Source of the DNA: Amoebidium appalachense
Taxonomy: Eukaryota > Ichthyosporea
Assembly: GCA_963693365.1 (NCBI GenBank)
Contig: CAVNZM010000003.1
Location: 6,634,001-6,698,000, forward strand
Direction: 5' to 3'
Length of the DNA: 64,000 nucleotides
Under the pieces are notes generated by a model. It was given only the letters and a program-made list of their open reading frames with translations. It was not told the DNA's origin and did not search any database. Each line of letters starts with the position of its first letter. The stretch's first letter is position 1. The position numbers and the translations under genes are program-made. Below are positions 1-36,309 of the stretch, one piece after another.

Positions 1-517
1 GCCGCTCTGTGAATGTAAATACATAGCCTAAATTGAGGCGCTCCACACGTGTTGCACGTTCTTTACTCCTCGTATCTGTTTTAAGTATTTATTACTCTCT
101 TTTAGCCAGATACTATTACTAGTACCGTGACAATGTTTACCATGCTCTACCTCTCTGCACCGTTGCATCATCCGTTCTATTACTACCAGAAAACGAGAGA
201 CCAAACTGCATGCGTTAAATTTGAAAGGGAAATGATTCAACTGCACACAAACCAAGTACACATGCCGAGATAAGAGCCCACTGCGGCATCAGCACTATTA
301 CTTCAATGGTTTTGTCTCCACAGGCACACGTGTGCACACACTCGCGTACAGTTTCTAAGGGGTACGCACACATATGTAACACACAGATGTTTCCTTCTAC
401 TGTATTGTCGTCCTTTTGTGCTTCACTGCAGTGAATATGGGCACAAAAAGTACAGCCCAGCACCTTTCAAATGATTCTCTGACTCGGTGATTCTTTTCTA
501 AATGATTTCGTGAGTAG
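1..517. other. gene-free spacer
   Basis: I see no convincing gene. The open frames are short and overlap on both strands without protein-like composition. The reverse complement carries an AATAAA near position 87, which could serve the leftward pirin gene but is about 600 bases beyond its stop. Confidence 0.4.
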
Positions 518-690
518 CTCAGCTAAAGCAACCACTCATCCCTTACCCTAGTAACCCAGTTAAAGCAACAACATACACGCAAACGCATATAGCTAGCCAA
601 GTTAAAGCAACAACTCACACTGTACTCCACACTTATAAACCAGAGTAACACCCCACACCTAAATTCTTAACCCCTATAATCCAATTAAAG
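518..690. repeat. degenerate spaced repeat of AGTTAAAGCAACAAC
   Basis: Four related words (AGCTAAAGCAACCAC, AGTTAAAGCAACAAC twice, and AATTAAAGCATCACC) lie 40-80 bases apart just downstream of the pirin stop codon. Their function is unknown; they could be a decayed minisatellite in the 3' UTR. Confidence 0.5.
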
Positions 691-704
691 CATCACCACA
701 CCCC

Positions 705-1754
705 CTATGGCCCCTCGACCCTTCCATCCGCATGTTTTGCAAATCTCCCCTCATCCCTCGGGTGCACCATCTCATCCCTGGGCCACGGCCACCCCCCATA
801 CTCCGTCTCCCTATACTCCTGGTATGCCTCCATCACCTCCCTCTGCGTGTTCATGACGAATGGCCCATGCCGTGCAATGGGTTCTTTAATGGGCCTGCCC
901 TGAAGCACTAGGATCTCGGCCCTCTCCGACCCGTCATTCGTTACAGTGATCGCCGCGTCCGACCTAGTTTCCACGCATTGGTGTCCCGTTAGTTTTCGAT
1001 CGTTAAACTGCATTGAAACCCCCTCGTAAAAGTAGAGATTTCGGCTCAGTCCCGGTGCCGATGCCGGGAGTTGCCAATTTGCACCGGGGTCCATTCTAAT
1101 GACCCAAATTGCAACGTGGTTTTCGCTGTCGTGCGCCCACGAGTGCACTGGTGGTGCAAGAGGGGTTCTATCACCATAGGCCCCCGCAATAACCGTAATT
1201 TCAGTCTTTTTGCCGTTTTCGTCTTTTTCCGTTACCTTCGGTATCTTTTCGCTCCACAACATTGCAAACCCCGGGTCTACTAGCTTGTTTCTAGCCGGGA
1301 GGTTTATCCATATTTGGTAAGACTCCTGGGTGTTTCCCCCCGTCTTATTCCTTAAAGGAAACATCTCCGAGTGCGATGTTCCCTTTCCAGCCGTTAACCA
1401 CAAGGCATCCCCGTCCCCAAACCTTACCGCCGCTCCCTGTGTGTCCGTATGATCACACATACCCCTCCTCACAAAGGTTACCGTTTCGAACCCTTTGTGC
1501 GGGTGTTGCGGAAAACCGGGAATTTTGGTCCCGTGGTACATGCGCCAGCCGTCTTTTCCTTCGAAGTCCATTCCGATTCGCCGATTTCCCAGGAATGCGT
1601 CCGGGCCCATGTCGTCGTTTGCTTTTGGATATTTGTCCTCGTGATATACAGCCATTAGGAAGGGGTCTTGGGTGGGCCATGGGAACCGCATGGGCTGAGT
1701 GCTGATGATGGCGGTGGGGTCGTAGGTTCGTCGTCCTGTGGTGGAATGCACCAT
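705..1754 (-). CDS. PIR: pirin family bicupin protein
   Basis: Intronless gene for a 349-residue pirin-like protein. Pirins are iron-binding bicupins linked to redox-sensitive transcription control or quercetinase-type activity, and usually have about 290 residues. The N-terminal cupin shows HPHKGFET with His84 and His86, then TAGKGTSHSEM with His128 and Glu130. These match the four iron ligands of human pirin. The C-terminal cupin ends in the family signature GPFVMNT. The C-terminus is longer than usual, with a Trp/Pro- and charge-rich tail. The chosen Met overlaps a CCATATATGG palindrome. No in-frame stop lies just upstream, so the start is only probable. The gene lacks introns while three of its neighbours have many, which could mean retroposition or transfer; the sequence does not decide this. 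Confidence 0.93.
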   Translation of the reverse strand: MVHSTTGRRTYDPTAIISTQPMRFPWPTQDPFLMAVYHEDKYPKANDDMGPDAFLGNRRIGMDFEGKDGWRMYHGTKIPGFPQHPHKGFETVTFVRRGMCDHTDTQGAAVRFGDGDALWLTAGKGTSHSEMFPLRNKTGGNTQESYQIWINLPARNKLVDPGFAMLWSEKIPKVTEKDENGKKTEITVIAGAYGDRTPLAPPVHSWAHDSENHVAIWVIRMDPGANWQLPASAPGLSRNLYFYEGVSMQFNDRKLTGHQCVETRSDAAITVTNDGSERAEILVLQGRPIKEPIARHGPFVMNTQREVMEAYQEYRETEYGGWPWPRDEMVHPRDEGRFAKHADGRVEGP

Positions 1755-1760
1755 ATATGG
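1751..1760. promoter_or_regulatory. CArG-type palindrome CCATATATGG at the pirin start codon
   Basis: A perfect CC(A/T)6GG palindrome overlaps the presumed pirin ATG. CArG boxes bind MADS-domain (SRF/MEF2-type) factors in opisthokonts. Its position over the start codon makes a promoter role uncertain. Confidence 0.35.
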
Positions 1761-1922
1761 TAAGTTTTTGGTTATGTGGCTTGCTTTAAGTGGAATTGTT
1801 GTGGACTATTAGCTACTTAAAGCTACCATATGAGAGATGGATGTATTCAAGTAGGGGTGCAGACTGAGAGCGTGAAGGCACGGGGGTAAGAGAGGGAGGG
1901 AGGGTGAGGAGAGGGGCACGGT

Positions 1923-1953
<31 letters not shown>

Positions 1954-2405
1954 GGGGGGGGGGAGGAGGAAGGGGGGGGGAGGGGATGGGGGGGGGGGGG
2001 GGGGTTAGTGGAGAAGAGAATAAGGTAGGTAGGAAGTAGTAGTTGTCACGGAATGGGATAAGGGTGGGTGGGTGGGGGCCCCCGAGGTGGGGGGCGGGGG
2101 AGGGGGAGGAGGGGGCAAGGGGGGGAGGGGGGAGGGGAAGGGCCGGGGTGTGCGGATTAGGAGGGAAGAGGGAGCCTAGTGTGTGGATTGTATTGTATGT
2201 GTGCTGGGGGGGCTGGGGCGGGGGGGGGGGGGGGGGGGGGGGGAGGGCGGAGGAGTAGGATACAAAATCAGTGTACACACGTGTGCACGTGTATATAAGG
2301 GGGAGGGGGGAAGGGGGGAAATAAGAGTGTGTGTGTGCGGGTCACTGTGGGTGCGTGTTTGTGTTTGGGTTGGGTGGGTGGTGGGTGGATGGTGGTAGTG
2401 GTTTT

Positions 2406-2459
<54 letters not shown>

Positions 2460-2831
2460 CTTCAATAACCTGATGCATGTTAGGGTGCAAAATGCACAAT
2501 TCATTTATTCGTGGCTGGATTATGCAAACACAAACAAGAAAACAAGAAAAGGGAGAGATCAAACAAGAGCGCACCTCTAGAGTCTGCAGCACACATATGT
2601 TCTGCTAAGAACGGGTATTCTTCCTTCATGCCTCCATTACAGGCTGGGTGGGTGTGTTGACCGCATGCAAGAGGGAAATCTCTACAAAACAACAGCGCAA
2701 ACAACAGGCACACGCGTAGACAACCTGAATGAGATTGAAATGGTAAGCAGGCGAGAGTATGCACACGTTAGATTTAAGTGTGGATTATCGGATTGTGATT
2801 TACAGAGAGTAAATGCATGTGTATATATGTG
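1761..2831. repeat. G-rich low-complexity block with a 53-base poly(G) run
   Basis: The stretch contains (GT)n, interrupted poly(G) around 1938-2010 and 2219-2243, and an uninterrupted run of 53 G at 2407-2459. Open frames across it are poly-Gly or poly-Pro translations. No gene is seen between the pirin start and the inverted-arm element. Confidence 0.85.
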
Positions 2832-2908
2832 CACACCCACTGTAACACACACAACACTTGGTGCAACTAACTAAACTACCCCCTCGGCTTCAGTTCCGTG
2901 CAATGAAA
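2832..2908 (+). repeat. left inverted arm
   Basis: A 77-base arm starting CACACCCACTG and ending near CAATGAAA. Its reverse complement recurs at 4706-4788. Confidence 0.85.
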
Positions 2909-3213
2909 TGCTGGCATATGGGAAATCGGTCCGGGTCAGTGACCTCGGATCGATAGAGCAACGGTATGGGATCGTACCGCGTGGTTCGGAAACCCGCGGC
3001 CCGCACCTCCACCACCTCTTGTATAGCAACTCTGGCGTCTACCTCATGGTAGACTAGCCGGACATAATTATAGGTCAGCCAGAGCAGACTGCCTAAAAAA
3101 ATCAAGTCCCCAGCCAGAGGCTCAGAACATGGGTGCAGTAGGTCCATAACCAAGCGCTTACCCAGATCGGCCAAAAGGCATTGCCGCTGGGGGACAGCGA
3201 CTGCTATATTTTA

Positions 3214-4292
3214 TGACACCTATACCATATTGTTGGTGTTATGTTTCCCCATATGGTCGAAAAGAGGGTAGAGTTGGCTCGTAAGCGGTTAGCTTTCTTC
3301 TCGGCTAATATTTTTAAACACACACCCCTCCATCCTTCTATTCGACTTAAATTTATTCGCACTTTTGTCTTCCCGGCATGTGAATATGGTTTACCCCTTC
3401 TCGCCGCTTGGATCAAGAAAGGAGAACTAGAGCGCTTAAACCCTTGGCAAATTTCCTTGAAGCAGAAGTTGCCTCCTTTCTATCTAACAACTGTTGTAAA
3501 CCTGGGCCTGTAACGCTCTCGATATATGGTCTGGTCCCAATAGCTGCTAGAGTATCCTATCTCGCGCTGAAATTCAATAAGCACATAAGCCGCTTAAAGA
3601 AGTATTTGCCCTCCCACCCTCTCTTCTCTATCCGACCTGTCCCCTCCTCACCTCTCCCCTCTTTCCTCCCCTCTCTCTCCCATTCTCCCCCGGGCACAAA
3701 TACAAATAAACCCCGCAATAGTGTGTGTGTGACTTTGGACTGCCACTTACTTATTAAACATGTACACAATCACAAGATAATCACGCAATATAACAAATGG
3801 AAAAAGATACCACACGACACTAGACCTGATGAAAGCATACACCTTGAAAAACTAAGCCTTATGTCTCGTTTTATATATACTGACCGCCTCAACCATATTG
3901 CCAAATATGGCACTCGCAAATGTATAACACCTAAATACATATTACCTTCCTGTAGAACTGGTCTTTCTCTAGCTGATGGTATTATTGATCAATTACCACG
4001 CTTTTACTGTACACGTGCTATACAGTGGAGATCTAATAAGTATAAGGTGGCATCGTTTGCATGCCCAAACAACACACACACACACCAGTTTAACCGGTCA
4101 TGTATCGCCAAATGTAGTTTGATAGACCACATAATACCGCAACACACACACGTTACATTCACAACAGACACCCAGAAAGATAGCCTACCTGTAAATTACA
4201 ACATCCTTGATTTTATACTAAACACGCGTAACTACGACCTGTTTATTAGATGTATTGATTGGCTTGAGAAACACATCACTACAAAATTATAG
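3214..4292 (+). pseudogene. decayed C-terminal part of a non-LTR retrotransposon polymerase
   Basis: Two overlapping frames together resemble the region after the catalytic palm of LINE-type reverse transcriptases. The first frame (about 3214-3513) has a YHIVGV-like strand and an RKRLAFF helix, then IRLKFIRTFVFPACEYG. That is the conserved block preceding the thumb. The second frame (to 4292) carries on with IYGLVPIAARV and a basic C-terminal region with a Cys/His cluster near ACPNN...SCIAKC...H. The switch of frame near 3505-3515 and the lack of the YxDD-bearing palm show a truncated, inactive copy. A run of (CA)n follows the stop. The family assignment is from motif pattern only. Confidence 0.6.
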
Positions 4293-4312
4293 CGCACGCG
4301 CACACACACACA

Positions 4313-4345
<33 letters not shown>

Positions 4346-4580
4346 CCAGCTGATACCGAGTGTCCCGAGGGGAGCCCCTTAAAAAAAAAGAAAAAAAAAA
4401 AGAAAAAAAGAAAAAAAGGGGAACCCCAACTAATTGATTTCTCCTTGTAGTCTTTATGGTGTCTCGTAGAGAAAGTAAACCCTGATATATAGTCACCACC
4501 CGACATCTATGTACGTGATCATGATATACCGCTGAGGGGATATTCCGAGCAAACCCCCCCCCCATACCTGAGACTGGTTC

Positions 4581-4611
4581 TCTTTGCCTCGAGTAAACAG
4601 CGTAAACCCCC
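4581..4611 (+). repeat. 31-bp exact direct repeat, copy 1
   Basis: The 31 bases beginning TCTTTGCCTCGAG and ending AAACCCCC recur unchanged at 5555-5585, although the flanks differ. This copy lies inside the inverted-arm element. Confidence 0.85.
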
Positions 4612-4705
4612 TATACCATATCAACCCACCTGCGTTGGCACCATTCTTTGTGACTTCTCCCGTCATTTTTGCTCTGGGAAACCGAAACAACCGCAGGGGT
4701 TCAAT

Positions 4706-4788
4706 TTTCATTGCACGGAACTGAAGCCGAGGGGGTAGTTAAGTTAGTTGCACCAAGTGTTGTGTGTGTTATAATTACAGTGGGTGTG
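4706..4788 (-). repeat. right inverted arm
   Basis: An 83-base arm that is the inverted copy of 2832-2908 with one 6-base insertion. Confidence 0.85.
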
Positions 4789-5450
4789 TGTAGCGAATGT
4801 GGCGTTTTTTCCTTGTTGTTCCGTGAATACAGTACGTAACTAATATTTGGGTTGGTTAACTCTTTGAGAACTTGCTGGCGTATGGGTTTTAAGTATACAC
4901 AGTTTAAGGTAACAAAACAGTAAAATGCTATTGTTTCCCTGCAAAGCCTTTTACCTAAACGGCTTGGTCTTACAAGGCTTCCGTCAATGAATGATCATAC
5001 ACAGTCCTGTTTATAGGCTACCAGGTTTATCTGTGGAATGCATACCACCTGATTAAGTAGAATGGCGATTGGATAACCATCATCTGCTTTAGATTGCGGA
5101 AAATGAAGATGTGTTTACGTGTATGTACACAAATCGCGGGTAATGCTGTGTGCTACAAATCTGCCAGTTTATATTCCAAAACATATTTTGCGCGCAAGAA
5201 GTGTGCAGTTGGTTACAGTTAATATATTTAAATATGATTCTACTTTCCGAAGAATGATAGATTCCCTAAGAAATAATGGTTGGCGGTGCGGCGCTGCCTG
5301 CAGCGATTTCTTCGAAAAAACCGAAATTTGAATTTAGAATGCTGGGATTTTGACCGATGCCGTTTATTGGTTGGAAATGACGCGTTTGTGACGTCACGAA
5401 GCGGCGGTGACTGCCGCAGTCCCGGCTCGCCATGTGCATGGTGTCCCGAG

Positions 5451-5451
<1 letters not shown>
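4789..5451. other. spacer without a recognisable gene
   Basis: AT-moderate unique sequence between the inverted-arm element and the C/CT-rich block. Only short frames on both strands are present, and I see nothing in it that supports a gene. Confidence 0.4.
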
Positions 5452-6200
<749 letters not shown>

Positions 6201-6304
6201 CTTAACTCTCCATTTCCGACTCTCCCTTCTCCCTCCCACCCCACGTGCACTTTGAATTTCGATCCAAAGAGGAGCATCCTGAAGTGAACGGGTTTGCGCG
6301 TTTG

Positions 6305-6314
6305 CCATATATGG
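6305..6314. promoter_or_regulatory. CArG-type palindrome upstream of the MYND gene
   Basis: CCATATATGG within a 12-base perfect palindrome (GCCATATATGGC), about 340 bases before the proposed MYND-gene ATG. Possible MADS-factor site; function inferred. Confidence 0.35.
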
Positions 6315-6651
6315 CTTATCGGAGATATTCGATTGGATATCCGCGCATCAGTGAAGACTATTACTCAACGTCTTGTTGATTTGAACCCGTTGTAGCTTGT
6401 TGAATGACGTCAGACGAGCAATCACCGAGGCGACATCAAGAGTCCGGACAGCTGCCGACACGGACAAGAAAATAAAACTATAACATGACAGAATTGCCAT
6501 GTGCCATTTCAAATGTGACAACTAAACAATTAGTGGTTTTAAAAGAAAGAATTTTATATCCCTCCTCTTCCCCCCTCAATTTTTTCGCTCATTTACCCCC
6601 CTCCCCACATGTGCCTCTAGAGCTCCTACCAGCTGATCTTTACATTTCAAG

Positions 6652-21729
<15,078 letters not shown>

Positions 21730-21731
21730 AG

Positions 21732-21737
21732 AATAAA
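21732..21737 (+). terminator. polyadenylation signal AATAAA of RPS5
   Basis: Canonical hexamer immediately after the RPS5 stop codon. Cleavage is expected 10-30 bases further on. Confidence 0.75.
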
Positions 21738-22209
21738 CCTGTGCACTCTGCGTGCAGGCTTACACCCCGTGTCTTTAACGAAACACTATGCTTGTGCACG
21801 GACGGTTTCCTTTGCCATGGGGCTTGCATTCTGGGTGGCGATTGCTGTAAGGCACACTTTACGAATGTAGAGGGTGGAATTTTGTTGGTGGTTGTGCGGG
21901 TGTATCACTGGAGAGCACATGCTTTTTTATTTCCTCTGCACGCGGCGTGTGCTGTGTCGCTTTGAGTACCCACTTCCCTTAAAACACACGAAACTCACCT
22001 AATATCAACTATTGTGATATCGCATGTGCGTCAGTCCCCCCCCCCCCCCCCCCCCCCCCACCGCTTTACTTCCATGCAACCGGGCATGGTTGCTCTGTGT
22101 CGTACATCTGTTAGCACATACACATTTTTCGCTGCACTGCATTAGTTTGCACACACATCTTCACCGTTTTGCTCACCTTGCTTGCATAAGCAACCCTGCT
22201 CGTCTTTGT

Positions 22210-22456
22210 TCAAGACGGGTTGACCCTCCCAAGTTCAGTTGATGCTGCTGTCTGAGTTGGAGAGTCGTATATACGCGGGCTAAGGGGTCGAAACTCAGAC
22301 GCAATTGATGACTTGGGCCCTCCCTGAGGATGGGCTCTGCTTATGACGCACACTGTGCGCATGGCTGATGTTGCACACTTGAATGTTTGCCTTTGCATGT
22401 GTCCTGCACCATGCTTCTCATCGTGTATGCGTACTTCGTACCGTGTTCCGCATTCA

Positions 22457-22504
<48 letters not shown>
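22210..22504 (+). mobile_element. poly(C)-tailed SINE-like repeat, full-length copy 1
   Basis: It begins TCAAGACGGGTTGACC, contains GGTCGAAACTC (22286-22296, similar to a Pol III B box), then CTGAGGATGGGCTCTG. It ends in TTCCGCATTCAAA followed by 46 C. The same order recurs at 31885-32118 and, 5'-truncated, at several other sites. All recognised copies lie on the plus strand. A SINE or other short retroposon is the simplest reading; no target-site duplication was confirmed. Confidence 0.65.
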
Positions 22505-22506
<2 letters not shown>

Positions 22507-23669
22507 TTGGATTCCCCACTCACTATACAACATCGTGCCGGTGTGGTCAACCACTCACTACACACCATGTCCAAGGGGCAAACCACAATGATGTAATGCC
22601 AATCAGGCCGCCACAATTGTGCGGCAGCCTGATCGACATCGGTGCAAGTGTGTAGATGTGTGCAGCTTGCGAATGCACGCACGTTTGTCACTCTCTTCTT
22701 CTGCTTGTGTAGATGTCGATGCATGGTGTCGTTGATCGTGGTTCAAACCCGTTTCCTTACGATTGATCATGCAAGCTTGAACAGCAACCCCTTAAAAGAC
22801 TTGTGCGATCTGCATTAAAATAGTGCAGAACGGAAAGTGCCTATTTGGTGTACTAACTGCCATTGTGAACATCCGAGGCCTCATGAGTTCACGTGACGTC
22901 CGTCACGAGTCCATGACTCCTCCATCAACCGACCGTGCTTGGAAAACACTACATAAAAGGGTTAAAGAGCACCAGGCATGGGACAACTCAAATTCCAAAA
23001 CTCCAAATAAGGTTATCAGACTACCATTTATGGTAGATCTGCCAAAATTAAAGAACGTTTGCATCGAAAGCCTATGACGACGCCCAAACTGCCAAAAGTT
23101 TTTCAGTTTTCTTCGTTTTGTTGTCTCTCGCTCTGGCAAATTTCACGGGCGACAAATTGTCTTCACGGAGGCCTCTGTTTTAGTTTCCCGCCGTGTGAAA
23201 GGCAATTGTTCCCGCTGGCACTTGCTATACCAGGGGAAAAAAGAAGGGAGGCGCAAAAAAAAAAAAAAGAAGAGGTTCAAAAACGGGGAAAATACGGCCA
23301 TCGGAGTCAGTGGGTGGGAGAGTGACGTGAGTGTCTAAGCTGAGAAGGAATTGAAAAAAAGGGGAAGTAAGCGGGACAGATCAAGCGATCGTAGCTATAG
23401 TGCGGACGTGCATGCGTGCACGAGTGCGTCTGTGCGCGCGTTGGTTATGCTGTGCTTCCGTGTATGTGTGACGCACCCTCCTAACCTGGTCTTTGGCTAA
23501 TGACTGGGCCTTAGACAGCTGCACCCATGCTTGCTTCATGTGATGAGAATGTTGTTTTCCTGCTAGTGGAAGAATAGGAGAGGGTCAAACAACAAGCACA
23601 CGGCGTTCACTCTTCTCCCCTCACTCTTTTTAATACTTGTTTGCTTGGCGCTAAGGACATGTTTTGCAG
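22505..23669. other. spacer upstream of the UBXN4-like gene
   Basis: An ORF at 22823-23077 (+) has ordinary composition but no recognised motif or splice partner. CCATTTATGG, a CArG-type palindrome, is at 23034-23043. The UBXN4-like promoter should lie in the last few hundred bases; I see no TATA box there. Confidence 0.35.
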
Positions 23670-32964
<9,295 letters not shown>

Positions 32965-34537
32965 AAAAGAGGGGGGGGAGGGGGGAGAGGAGGAGGAGGA
33001 GGAGGAGATGATGCAGAGGGTGTTAGCTGTGATGCCCTTGTATATACCAACACATATGTCCAAGAATGCACACTAAGGCATGTTGAAGACAGTCAACCAC
33101 CGTTTCATAGACAAAGCCATGATGTGAACCACACGCACGCACGCATCTTCTTTGTGGCCACTGTTTCGCATCTTGGAACGGGTTTTCAAGATCTAAAGCT
33201 TTTGGGCACCTTATTCTACGAATACATGTTATTTACTGCCTATTCTTAGCACTTCTTGCATTTTATTTATTATTACTTTTTTTGTTGGCCAATGGGTGGG
33301 TTTGGGTGGGGGGGGGGGGGGGGGAAGGAGGGGGAGGGGGGAGAATCTGGTGCCTGTAAGGGGCAAAGCATGTGCTAGGGCCGTAGGGCTAGCCTGGCCA
33401 CAGGCCTGTGCTCCTCTAGCTTTTATACAATGATTATTCGAACAAAAAACAAAGTCTCATTAATTAATGCATGGCTTGTGCTTCGGATCTTATATCACTC
33501 CACACGGTCGTCATGTTGAATTGGAGGACTCAAGCCATTCCCCCCCCCCCCCCCGGCCCCCCCCACCCCCCCACCCACCCACCCACCCACCCACCCACCA
33601 ATCCAACCACCCCCCCTCCTCCTTCTTCATATTTGTCCGTCTTTCTCGAGAGCTCTGTAAGAACGCTCTCTCCCAACCCCGGCTCTTGCCAAGTACAGCA
33701 GAATATTGCCTTCGCGCGATCGTGCGCAAGCACTCCGTGCCTGGGAGACTTCTGCAAATTACGAATTCGAACGCAAAGAGCGCAATTGGGGATTTGTGTT
33801 CTATAGGCCTTGCCTGGTATGGGTACTTAGGACAAAAGGCAGAGTTTAGACAGTATACACAAAATTAGCACACACTCCTGGCTTTAAGTGCAAGGGTAGT
33901 GCAATGTTGCTTCGACAAAGGGAAGACAAAGGGTACAGCCATGTTGTACTGATATGGAACAGCTCAACACCAAGTATTAACAACGTTAACACACAAAATA
34001 TAACCGGGCCTAGGTAGTGTGAAACTTTCGCAGAATATTCCCTTCATAGTCAGCAGCCCCAGCGTGATCAGAAACAAAACAGACACAAGAGTAAGGAAAC
34101 CAGACAGACACAAGAGTAAGGGCTGATCTGCACAGGCATGCACATGGGACCCATGTGTGATCATAATAGTGCCTTGTGCGTGGCAAAACCATCCATGGCG
34201 GCAACGTTGACTCACTTGCACGAGCTTTTTAGCTTGCTGCTTTTCACTTTATTTTATTCCTATACAATGCTTTCATATTTCCTACATCCTCTTGGCGTAT
34301 GCATGCTACGTAGAAGCAACAGGTACAGACCGAAGATCCCTATCCTGTTCCTAACCTGTTGAGCCGAAGTAAAGTACATACATATACATAATTTCTAGCA
34401 CGAAAAAGGCGAAACGAAGGAAAATTAAGCAATTTTGGCTTCTGGTACACATACATCCTGGAAAAAATCTCACTACCACTTCCACACATTCAACCCTTCC
34501 CAACACACTCTTATTTCAACAACTTGATATCACCAAT
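32965..34537. other. spacer between the UBXN4-like gene and small minus-strand gene
   Basis: Contains a (GGA)n stretch near 32975-33005, poly(G) at 33310-33325 and a (CCCA)n array at 33570-33600. An open frame at 33629-33868 (+) and its antisense have ordinary codon make-up but no recognised motif. I see no supported gene. Confidence 0.35.
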
Positions 34538-34807
34538 TCAAAAAGCTTCGCCGAAGTTCTGTGCCTCCGTCTGAAAGTAGCTAGACTGCATATACGAGGG
34601 CTTGCGCGGTGCCTGGGGCACACAACGTGCGGGCTGCGCTGAAGATGTTGTGCTTGTTGTGGTGGTGGGTGACATGGTTGTTTGTGTTGGTTGCTGTTGC
34701 TTCTGGGCAACCGTGTGAAGGTTGGAGGGGCTGGTGCCCGACTTGGTTGCTTCCCTCAAGGGGCCCTTCACGGCAGAGCGAACGGCCTTAGCAACGCTGG
34801 CTGACAT
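34538..34807 (-). CDS. small hypothetical Thr/Gln-rich protein
   Basis: An 89-residue frame starting MSASVAKAVRSAVKG in a good context (AAC before ATG). The basic, Ala/Val-rich start could be an amphipathic helix. The middle is Gln/Thr/Ser-rich low complexity and the C-terminus (YMQSSYFQTEAQNFGEAF) is aromatic. The frame stays open upstream to 35026 and would add a hydrophobic stretch (YYFLVSLFATPPITLIHLV), so a longer membrane protein of 162 residues is possible. An AATAAA lies on this strand about 285 bases beyond the stop. I do not recognise the family. Confidence 0.4.
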   Translation of the reverse strand: MSASVAKAVRSAVKGPLREATKSGTSPSNLHTVAQKQQQPTQTTMSPTTTTSTTSSAQPARCVPQAPRKPSYMQSSYFQTEAQNFGEAF

Positions 34808-35560
34808 GTTGACAAGAGGAGACGACACTAGGTGAATAAGCGTGATGGGAGGCGTCGCAAACAGGGAAACTAGAAAGTAATACTTGCGCTGTGAAATATG
34901 TGCTGTATCCGTGAAAAGCACAAAAGCATCCACAGCTTGGTGTAGGGTTGATGTAGATGGCTGAGTCTGTGTAGAGTAATCCGCTCTCGCTCTTTTGACG
35001 CATAACGGGGGGTAAAAAAAAAACACAAGTTCAAACCTACACCTTCAAAATTGCTTTCTCTCTCTACACACTTCGTTTCTTCGTTTTGCTTTTCTTCGTG
35101 AATGTTCCTGTGGCTATGCTTTTACGCCACACTAAAGACTTGAATTTGCGTGATCTGTTTGCTTCTGGCGACAACTGGTGCATGCAGCCTGCAGGCAGCC
35201 GGGACAGATGCTCACTCCACCCCCCTAAAAACCAAGTAGCATTTTTTATTTCCAATTTGCGGGAGTTAATGTTTTAATTTACATTATGTAATGTTATAAT
35301 AAAGCTCGTATATTTTGATCTAGTGACGTAATATATTATATTTTAATGCATTATGCTTATATGAAACGTATTTTATTGTTTAAGTGGTTTTAATACACAA
35401 AGTAATTAAGTAAAACTTCTAATGTTCCAGAAGTTTATCGGCATGGGGCTTGTCGACCGGCGCTAAGTGGTATTGGGTGACGCTGTCATACAATGGTAAG
35501 CAAGTGGCAAAAAGAGCCAAATCCCCGATGCTCTCTGGACAAATCAAATTGCAGCAAGTG

Positions 35561-35570
35561 TATTTAAATA
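35561..35570 (+). promoter_or_regulatory. TATA-like element TATTTAAATA
   Basis: An AT palindrome about 60 bases before a GTAAGC donor at 35633. This fits a promoter plus short noncoding first exon for the small gene that follows. Confidence 0.35.
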
Positions 35571-36111
35571 AGAGGGCCCGGGATGACCCATGCGCAGTTT
35601 ACCAGAGATAGCTGGGAAGATAGATTGTATTGGTAAGCTATTTTATAAGAAAATCATATAAACAGGAAAAAAATAACATACTGGCTTTTTTTGGACCCAA
35701 CCGTGAGGCTATGACCTCGAGATTCCCTACAATCGCCGTTATCATCGTCAAGCTTGGAGAACACAATGATTGGATAATGATCACCTATCGCTATCTGGCT
35801 GGGCAAAGCCCAGGTCCCAGGAGCTCCAAAGCATATTTTCCCAATCGGATTTTGTGGGAAATTCTGGGGGTTCGGGGAACTTCGGGCCAGTGCTGACCAC
35901 TCCGGCCGAGACTCAGCCACTCTCGGAAGCCCTGCACAGACTGTTTTGTCATCAGAATATTGCGTGAAAAAAATATTCGTTTAGATATATAGTTACAATA
36001 GCTTTTGCTGAAAAGAGTGTACATATGCTGGTGACTGTTTTGTAGCTGGCTTGCAGGTCTGCAGCGCAAGCAGTGTGTGAACGTTCCGAGCCACTGAGCT
36101 CTGGACGTATC

Positions 36112-36258
36112 ATGGAGCTAAAAGATATGCCATTTTTGGGCAGTGGCGAGGATCAGCATCATCAGCTAACCAAATATGTTTATTTTAAAGTGGCCCACCA
36201 GTGGCCACCACTTTTCCAAATCAGTGACATGTATTTGGTGATCGTCACGGAGCATTGA
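36112..36258 (+). CDS. small hypothetical protein with probable 5' UTR intron
   Basis: A 48-residue frame (MELKDMPFLGSGEDQHHQL...) is preceded by a TTGCAG acceptor at 36056. It is followed by AATAAA at 36304-36309. With the TATA-like word at 35561 and the donor at 35633 this forms a compact two-exon gene model. An upstream in-frame Met at 36073 would give 61 residues. The protein resembles nothing I know, and it could be a noncoding transcript. Confidence 0.3.
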   Translation: MELKDMPFLGSGEDQHHQLTKYVYFKVAHQWPPLFQISDMYLVIVTEH

Positions 36259-36303
36259 GAATGTTGCTTTTACCAAATGTAAAGTCCAAGTATATATATA
36301 AGC

Positions 36304-36309
36304 AATAAA
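36304..36309 (+). terminator. polyadenylation signal AATAAA
   Basis: Hexamer 45 bases after the stop of the 36112-36258 frame. Confidence 0.4.

Larger units (their letters stand above)
2832..4788. mobile_element. transposon-like segment bounded by long inverted arms
   Basis: The left arm (2832-2908) and right arm (4706-4788) are near-perfect inverted copies. They differ mainly by a 6-base insertion (TTATAA or its complement) and one substitution. Each arm leads inward to an ATGAAA after the shared word TTCCGTGCA. Between them lie a reverse-transcriptase-like fragment on the plus strand and two short minus-strand frames (2890-3174 and 4493-4711). The layout fits either a nonautonomous inverted-repeat element that captured retrotransposon sequence, or a foldback rearrangement. 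I found no clear target-site duplication outside the arms. Confidence 0.6.

Noticed and set aside
22744-22760. GGTTCAAACCC, a perfect B-box word, as part of a tRNA
   Set aside because: The T stem pairs only weakly and I find no acceptor or anticodon stems around it.
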